A stretch of DNA of 47,866 bases from Alphaproteobacteria bacterium (GTDB lineage Bacteria > Pseudomonadota > Alphaproteobacteria > ATCC43930 > CGMCC-115725), in the NCBI GenBank assembly GCA_030041335.1, contig JASHOB010000035.1, forward strand, positions 1-47,866. The letters run 5' to 3'. Below the pieces are notes generated by a model. It saw only the letters and a program-made list of their open reading frames with translations, was not told the origin of the DNA and searched no databases. Made by a program: the position numbers and the translations under genes. Of this stretch, positions 43,645 through 47,866 are shown one piece after another (positions within the stretch are counted from its first letter, which is position 1; the number at the start of each line of letters is the position of its first letter).

Positions 43645-44459
43645 CGTCGCCATGTAGGCCGCGATGCCGCAGCGCGGGAGCACGTTCCGCCGCGGCTTGG
43701 CTCGGAAGTACCGCAAGCAAGGCCGAATTCGCGACAAAGGCCTGCGGACGGACGGCGCGACGGCAGAACCGTGCGCAGGAGACGTCGCCGCCACCCGATG
43801 TTCCCCGTTGCAACCGAATGGTTTTCGCCGTTATTCCTGACGAAGACCACAGCGCGGAACGGCAGCGGCGCGAGCGGCCGGCCCTCCGCCTTCGCGATGT
43901 CCCGCCAATGCGAGTGATTCGAAAAGGACGTGAACCGGCATGGTGCGGTCGAGTGCGGCGTCTCGGGCAGGTCAGGCAGCGAGTAATTGAAAACGGCGCA
44001 GCTCCCGCACAGGCGGTCGAAGCGCGGCGCCGTCCGCACAAGACCCGTGGCAAGATCGTATTCGTAACCGGCATCGACGATATATCCGTGCGGATCCGGA
44101 TGACGGCGGACGTGCGCCACGATACGGTTGCTGACAAGGTCGTCGGCATCCACGAACATCAGGAAACCGCCGCCCATCCGCCGCAGCGCCGCGGCGATAC
44201 ACATGTGTTTCAGGCGCTTGTCTTTCATTTGTTCGGCACTGCTAACGATGGGCATAGGCGGTAATTCGATCGTGACCACTCGGGGGTCGGCGAACCCGGT
44301 GGCCGCCGGACGCTCGTGGCAGGCGACGATCACGGAAAAATCCGGGTCGCTTTGGGCGAGGACTGAATTCAGCGTCGCCTCGAACAGCCGGCCGACCCGG
44401 TCCCAATCCCTCGCGGTCTGGCGGCTGCGGAGCGGGATGCCGAAGGCAAAACGATTCAC
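43641..44459 (-). CDS. Glycosyltransferase-like protein (GT-A fold)
   Basis: The 272-residue protein looks like a family A/2-type glycosyltransferase. FAFGIPLRSRQTARDWDRV opens the protein, then FEATLNSVLAQSDPDFSVIVACHE (split over about 26-49), and the metal/donor motif VDADD at about 103-107. The acceptor part is short, and the last 35 residues are Arg/Ser-rich and look disordered. The start is a GTG at 44459 forming a GTGA overlap with the upstream gene; a longer ATG start at 44525 would lie inside it. Its end overlaps the next gene by 4 bp. Sugar donor unknown. Confidence 0.82.
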   Translation of the reverse strand: MNRFAFGIPLRSRQTARDWDRVGRLFEATLNSVLAQSDPDFSVIVACHERPAATGFADPRVVTIELPPMPIVSSAEQMKDKRLKHMCIAAALRRMGGGFLMFVDADDLVSNRIVAHVRRHPDPHGYIVDAGYEYDLATGLVRTAPRFDRLCGSCAVFNYSLPDLPETPHSTAPCRFTSFSNHSHWRDIAKAEGRPLAPLPFRAVVFVRNNGENHSVATGNIGWRRRLLRTVLPSRRPSAGLCREFGLACGTSEPSRGGTCSRAAASRPTWRR

Positions 44460-45502
44460 AGCAGATGACCCACCGAAACGCCGACGCACAAGTCGAATGC
44501 CAAGGCTTTGCGGCCGACGCCCCAACCTGCCCAGCCTGTCCGATATCCTCTCCTCGAAACGATTTGACGCACCGCGCTCAAGCGTCCACGAAAGCTGCGC
44601 GTCGTATATATACGTCTTCTCGTTTCGAACAACTCGGCGAGGTTTCGATATTTAGTCGCACCCGACGCCGCCCGATCCTGCCAATCACCTGCCAATGCCG
44701 GTGCCGCTTCCTCCAGTATCCGTGCAAACCGGCCGGCGTATTCTTCCATGCGCTTAAGCCTCCCGGCCTTACTGCTCAGCGCTGCATGGACACTACGTGA
44801 GAAACGGATGGGCCGGGTCCAAGCCCGTAGATCCCTGGTCCAACCGTACAGGTTCGACGCATGCTGCCGGTACCAGGCCAAAGGTTCATGAATATAAGCT
44901 GTATGGCCAAACACGCTGGAGACGAAGAACACCCACTGGTCATGCGCCATCGGCTGTGTCGGATCGAGCCAATCCCGAGACATCTCCCAGAAATCCGTTA
45001 AGTCCAAGGCCGGACGACGAAACACTTCGGTAAAGCCCGGAGGCCGGAAGCCAAGCGCGCAGGATGCGAGCGGCGCCGTCAGCGGCGCAGACCCAAATAC
45101 ACCGACGTTGCCGAGAGGGACGCCTGCTTCGGTAACCACGGTGGCGTTGTGATAGGCCAGAAGCACGGCCGGGTCTTCGAATGCCCTTATACACACCGCA
45201 AGTTTCCGTGGCGACCAGACATCGTCCTGATCACAGAAGGCGATCAGATCAGAGGTACAGAGGCTGGCCGCCCGCATGAAATTGGCGCGGTATCCGAGCC
45301 GATTTTTGTTTTGGTGAATATAGACCGGAAACGGAGCCGCTGTTGCGAACTGTGCGACGATCGCTAGCGTATTGTCGGCGGATCCGTCATCGCTGACTAC
45401 GAGTTCGGAGGGCAGATGCTGCTGCGCGGCCAGACTCTCCAGCTGCTCGCGAATGAACCGTTCGCCGTTATACGTGGCCATGGCAATGGAGACGGAAACC
45501 AT
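44456..45502 (-). CDS. Glycosyltransferase family 2
   Basis: The 348-residue enzyme has the GT2 N-terminal domain: VSIAMATYNGERFIREQLESL (split over about 3-23), the nucleotide-binding SDDGS (37-41), and the metal-binding D91-Q-D-D94 followed by VWSPRKL. The pattern is close to rhamnosyltransferase-type GT2 proteins. It probably adds a sugar to a lipid-linked surface glycan at the inner face of the membrane. It lies 22 bp after the methyltransferase gene and overlaps the next glycosyltransferase by 4 bp. Confidence 0.92.
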   Translation of the reverse strand: MVSVSIAMATYNGERFIREQLESLAAQQHLPSELVVSDDGSADNTLAIVAQFATAAPFPVYIHQNKNRLGYRANFMRAASLCTSDLIAFCDQDDVWSPRKLAVCIRAFEDPAVLLAYHNATVVTEAGVPLGNVGVFGSAPLTAPLASCALGFRPPGFTEVFRRPALDLTDFWEMSRDWLDPTQPMAHDQWVFFVSSVFGHTAYIHEPLAWYRQHASNLYGWTRDLRAWTRPIRFSRSVHAALSSKAGRLKRMEEYAGRFARILEEAAPALAGDWQDRAASGATKYRNLAELFETRRRIYTTRSFRGRLSAVRQIVSRRGYRTGWAGWGVGRKALAFDLCVGVSVGHLL

Positions 45503-45524
45503 CGCGGCTCCTTCTCGTCAGAAG

Positions 45525-46649
45525 TTACTGCTGACGTTCTGCTGTCACGATAATCTCCTCCCCGCGTGTCGGGCGAAGCAGCGCCTGCCAATCGGCAACG
45601 ACTGCTCGCAGCCTCAACCCGAAGGGGAGCTCCGAACCGTCACGCGAAAAAGGCTCGTCCCTTAAAGCTACGCGATGACTGGTCGTGAAGTACCATTCGG
45701 CGATCGGAGGACGACGAACCGGACGGATCGCAACAAAACCGGTTGCCGACAATGTCGAGATCAATGAGCTGGCAGTAAACAAGACGAGATGCCGCGGTGA
45801 ATCCAAAGCGAGCCAATCGGAGCCGAAAAACGCGTGGCCGGCCGAAGCAAAGTTCGGTGTGGCGATCCACAGAGTGCCACCCGGCTCCAGGATGCGACAC
45901 ACCTCGCGCAACCCGGCAGCCGGGTCATGCAGGTGCTCGATGGAGTGGCTCATCGTGACGGCAGAGAAACGAGCCTCTGGGAAGCCAGTGTCCGGCAGGC
46001 TCCCTACCGTTATCGGCATACCGCGCGCGCGCCCTGCCGCCGCCGCTCTGGGATCGGGGTCCAACCCCTCGGCCGCCCAGCCGCACGTGCGCGCCCAGCC
46101 GATAAAAGCGCCGTTGCCGCAGCCGATGTCCAGGAGCCGCGCCCCAGGACGCTTGCGCACAAGATGTCGCACCATCATACCAGCGTTGAGGCGGCGCCTC
46201 GGCGAAGCCGAGATCGCCCATCGGATCCACGGAAGCGTGGGCCTCAGCTCGAGGTTGTAATTGGCATTCAGATAGTCATTGAGGACGGCTTTCTTGGAAG
46301 CCGCATAGTTGTCCTGCAAGACCCTCCTCAATCCCCTTCCCGCGATCGAAGTCTGGGCGCGACCACCGGCAGGCTCATGCGTATAATAGGACGCGTAGGC
46401 GCGCCCGATGCTTTCGACGGTCGGGCGCGGATCGAGATAGCCGCTGTTGCAGGCGTTGCATCGGTAAAGCGTCCACTTCCCCGGCGCGCAGAAGAACACC
46501 CGATCGGCAAGACCCTGATAGAGCATCCTCCGATCGCGGCTTCCGCAGAGGGGGCAACGCTCCACAGTCTCCAGTTCGTGCTCGGGCCACGGATTCGGTT
46601 CACCAGGCCCCGACCGGGCATCCGGGTCGGACGGTAGAAGAGACCGCAT
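45525..46649 (-). CDS. Class I SAM-dependent methyltransferase with N-terminal zinc ribbon
   Basis: The 374-residue protein starts with a four-cysteine zinc ribbon (C32-x2-C35 and C64-x2-C67), then a helical linker. The methyltransferase core carries motif I ARLLDIGCGNGAFI (about 170-183), HSIEHLHDP and GTLWIATPNF. This layout is frequent in polysaccharide loci, where such proteins methylate sugars or cap glycan chains. The ATG at 46649 shares a base with the flippase stop (TGATG), and GAGGGAGA precedes it. Confidence 0.9.
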   Translation of the reverse strand: MRSLLPSDPDARSGPGEPNPWPEHELETVERCPLCGSRDRRMLYQGLADRVFFCAPGKWTLYRCNACNSGYLDPRPTVESIGRAYASYYTHEPAGGRAQTSIAGRGLRRVLQDNYAASKKAVLNDYLNANYNLELRPTLPWIRWAISASPRRRLNAGMMVRHLVRKRPGARLLDIGCGNGAFIGWARTCGWAAEGLDPDPRAAAAGRARGMPITVGSLPDTGFPEARFSAVTMSHSIEHLHDPAAGLREVCRILEPGGTLWIATPNFASAGHAFFGSDWLALDSPRHLVLFTASSLISTLSATGFVAIRPVRRPPIAEWYFTTSHRVALRDEPFSRDGSELPFGLRLRAVVADWQALLRPTRGEEIIVTAERQQ

Positions 46650-47866
46650 CAAATTCTCCCTCTGCTCTTGCCCAGCGCCAGGCGCGCCCTCTCCGGCGGA
46701 ACGATTCGCCCCAGGCTTGCCCACATCTCCGGCGGTGCGACACGATAGAAATAGACGAGCCCCGCAATCGCAAAAGCAATCATCGCCCCGGCGCGGACAA
46801 CGGGGATGTGAGCGACCAGTCCAATGACCAGCTGCATTGCAATGATGATCGCGAGCCCGCTGCCGACCACGGAAGCAACACGGGTCCGCAAGCCTGCCAC
46901 ATAGAATAGGAGAACTCCGTCTATGGTCACCCGAGCGACCCAGGCGCAAGCCGCGCCTTGCAGGCCGGCCAGTTTGATCGCGATCCACAAAACAACCACA
47001 TAGGGTATCAACTCAAGCGCGTGCAACTTTGCTACTATGTCCGGACGCCCTTGTCCCTGGAGCAACGTAAGCGGAATGAAAGCCAGAGAGTTTACCCACA
47101 TTCCTATCAAAAGAACTTGACCCACCGGGGCCGCAAATCTCGCGAATTCGGCGCCGACCCATGCATTCAGAAACGGTTTCATCAAAACGGTCGCCACAAG
47201 CAACATCGGCAGCGTGACCGCCGCCAGGCTCGACACGGCTCGCCCGGCCAACGGCGTCGACGCCGACTGGAGCAGCGAAAACCGCGGGAACAATGCGCGC
47301 GTGAGACTGGCCGGAAAGAGTTGGAGTCTGCCGACCAGGTTGAAAGGGACCGTGTAATGTGCCACTGCCCCCGGCCCGATATGCGAGCCGATGAGAATCT
47401 GATCGAGAGAGGTCAGGATCGGGCCTATGACCGAGGTCACGGTCACCCAGCTGCCATAGCGGATCAGTGGCCCCGTCAGATCGCTGCGAAAGCGCGGCCG
47501 CCCGCGCAGCGGGACGTAGCGCCGGCACGCCAGGAAGAGCGGCACCCAGGCCGCCACTCGCGCCCCGATCGAGGCCGCGATCAACCCATCCAATTCGGGG
47601 CCACGCCAGTAGGCGGTTGCCAGCGGCAGCAGCTGAAGCAATAACGTGCCGAAGACCTGCAACAGGTTGAGAACCAAGAACCGCTCTTGCGCCTCGAGGG
47701 CTGCCACATTCGCGGCCGAAACCAGACCGAGCGGCACCGCCGCCGCCAACCACGGCAACGCCAAATAGATCTCGTTACGCATGCCGATCGGAAGCGTATC
47801 GCCGAAATATCCGTTGACCAGGTAATGCCCGCTCACAAACAACAAAAGCGCGCCGAACACACCCAA
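46649..47866 (-). CDS. Oligosaccharide flippase (Wzx/MATE-like), partial at right edge
   Basis: The 405 visible residues hold about ten to eleven hydrophobic segments typical of polysaccharide flippases: RYGSWVTVTSVIGPILTSLDQ followed by ILIGSHIGPGAVAHYTVPFNL, and LLQGQGRPDIVAKLHALELIPY. It probably moves lipid-linked oligosaccharide across the inner membrane. The frame is still open at the window end, and the usual first two or three helices are missing, so the gene continues beyond base 47866. It is the first visible gene of the coupled glycan operon. Confidence 0.92.
   Translation of the reverse strand: MGVFGALLLFVSGHYLVNGYFGDTLPIGMRNEIYLALPWLAAAVPLGLVSAANVAALEAQERFLVLNLLQVFGTLLLQLLPLATAYWRGPELDGLIAASIGARVAAWVPLFLACRRYVPLRGRPRFRSDLTGPLIRYGSWVTVTSVIGPILTSLDQILIGSHIGPGAVAHYTVPFNLVGRLQLFPASLTRALFPRFSLLQSASTPLAGRAVSSLAAVTLPMLLVATVLMKPFLNAWVGAEFARFAAPVGQVLLIGMWVNSLAFIPLTLLQGQGRPDIVAKLHALELIPYVVVLWIAIKLAGLQGAACAWVARVTIDGVLLFYVAGLRTRVASVVGSGLAIIIAMQLVIGLVAHIPVVRAGAMIAFAIAGLVYFYRVAPPEMWASLGRIVPPERARLALGKSRGRI

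Noticed and set aside
1-47866. tRNA, rRNA, CRISPR, insertion sequences, prophage
   Set aside because: I looked for T-arm motifs, regularly spaced repeats, transposase/integrase motifs and terminal repeats and found none that hold up by eye.

Overview
The window is GC-rich, densely packed bacterial chromosome, most likely from an alphaproteobacterium of the Rhodospirillales type. I infer this from protein content and gene order: dapF-mtaB-ftsY, bolA divergent from a J-domain gene followed by cobS-cobT (aerobic-type cobaltochelatase), thrC followed by an M16 peptidase, phaA-phaB, and a PleC/DivJ-like histidine kinase preceded by a perfect CtrA-type box. I see no rRNA, tRNA, CRISPR array, insertion sequence, integrase or prophage gene. 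About 50 protein genes are supported; the first and the last run off the window.

Layout. 1-1506 (minus): ArsR-type regulator followed by two DUF899 thioredoxin-like genes. 1629-3304 (plus): a CmcJ/NvfI-like oxidoreductase and an atypical crotonase. 3347-6361 (plus): dapF, mtaB and ftsY, tightly coupled. 6459-8036: hybrid sensor kinase. 8156-9663: Tat-exported dienelactone-hydrolase-like protein and a VOC protein. 9722-11755: LysR regulator divergent from an NAD-dependent epimerase-like protein. 11872-15308 (minus): J-domain protein, CobS, CobT, with bolA divergent at 15419. 16123-17373: three small genes. 17393-21235 (minus): thrC, M16 peptidase, GNAT acetyltransferase, membrane protein. 21312-22908: lone ABC-2 permease divergent from recX. 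22997-25981 (minus): LysE-type exporter and a large YbiO-like MscS channel. 26099-28676 (plus): a degenerate cyclase-like mini-ORF, a cyclase/TolB-like/TPR protein and a glutathione peroxidase. 28785-29312: small membrane protein. 29444-34158 (plus): four-gene Gld-type ABC system. 34178-36319: small membrane protein divergent from a GMC oxidoreductase. 36597-39889: tandem UspA protein, phaA, phaB and a convergent PaaI-type thioesterase. 39992-41912 (plus): two GlcG/HbpS-like proteins and gpsA. 42223-47866 (minus): a translationally coupled surface-glycan operon (flippase, methyltransferase, two glycosyltransferases) ending in an unrecognised exported alanine-rich protein with four cysteines.

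How the genes work together. Most of the window is housekeeping: lysine/peptidoglycan precursor synthesis, tRNA modification, SRP-dependent targeting, cobalamin, threonine, polyhydroxybutyrate and glycerophospholipid synthesis. These genes are joined by short overlaps or gaps that suggest operons. The accessory parts are the DUF899 operon, the CmcJ-like/crotonase pair, the Gld-type ABC system, the GlcG pair and the glycan operon. The observations I would check first are the mini-ORF repeating the start of a class III cyclase and ending in the ATGA overlap that starts the real cyclase gene; the CtrA box, apparent CTG start and phosphoacceptor-less receiver of the sensor kinase; a hairpin that would hide the phaB ribosome binding site; a perfect 10-bp inverted repeat ahead of the GlcG pair; and the four-cysteine exported protein ending the glycan operon.
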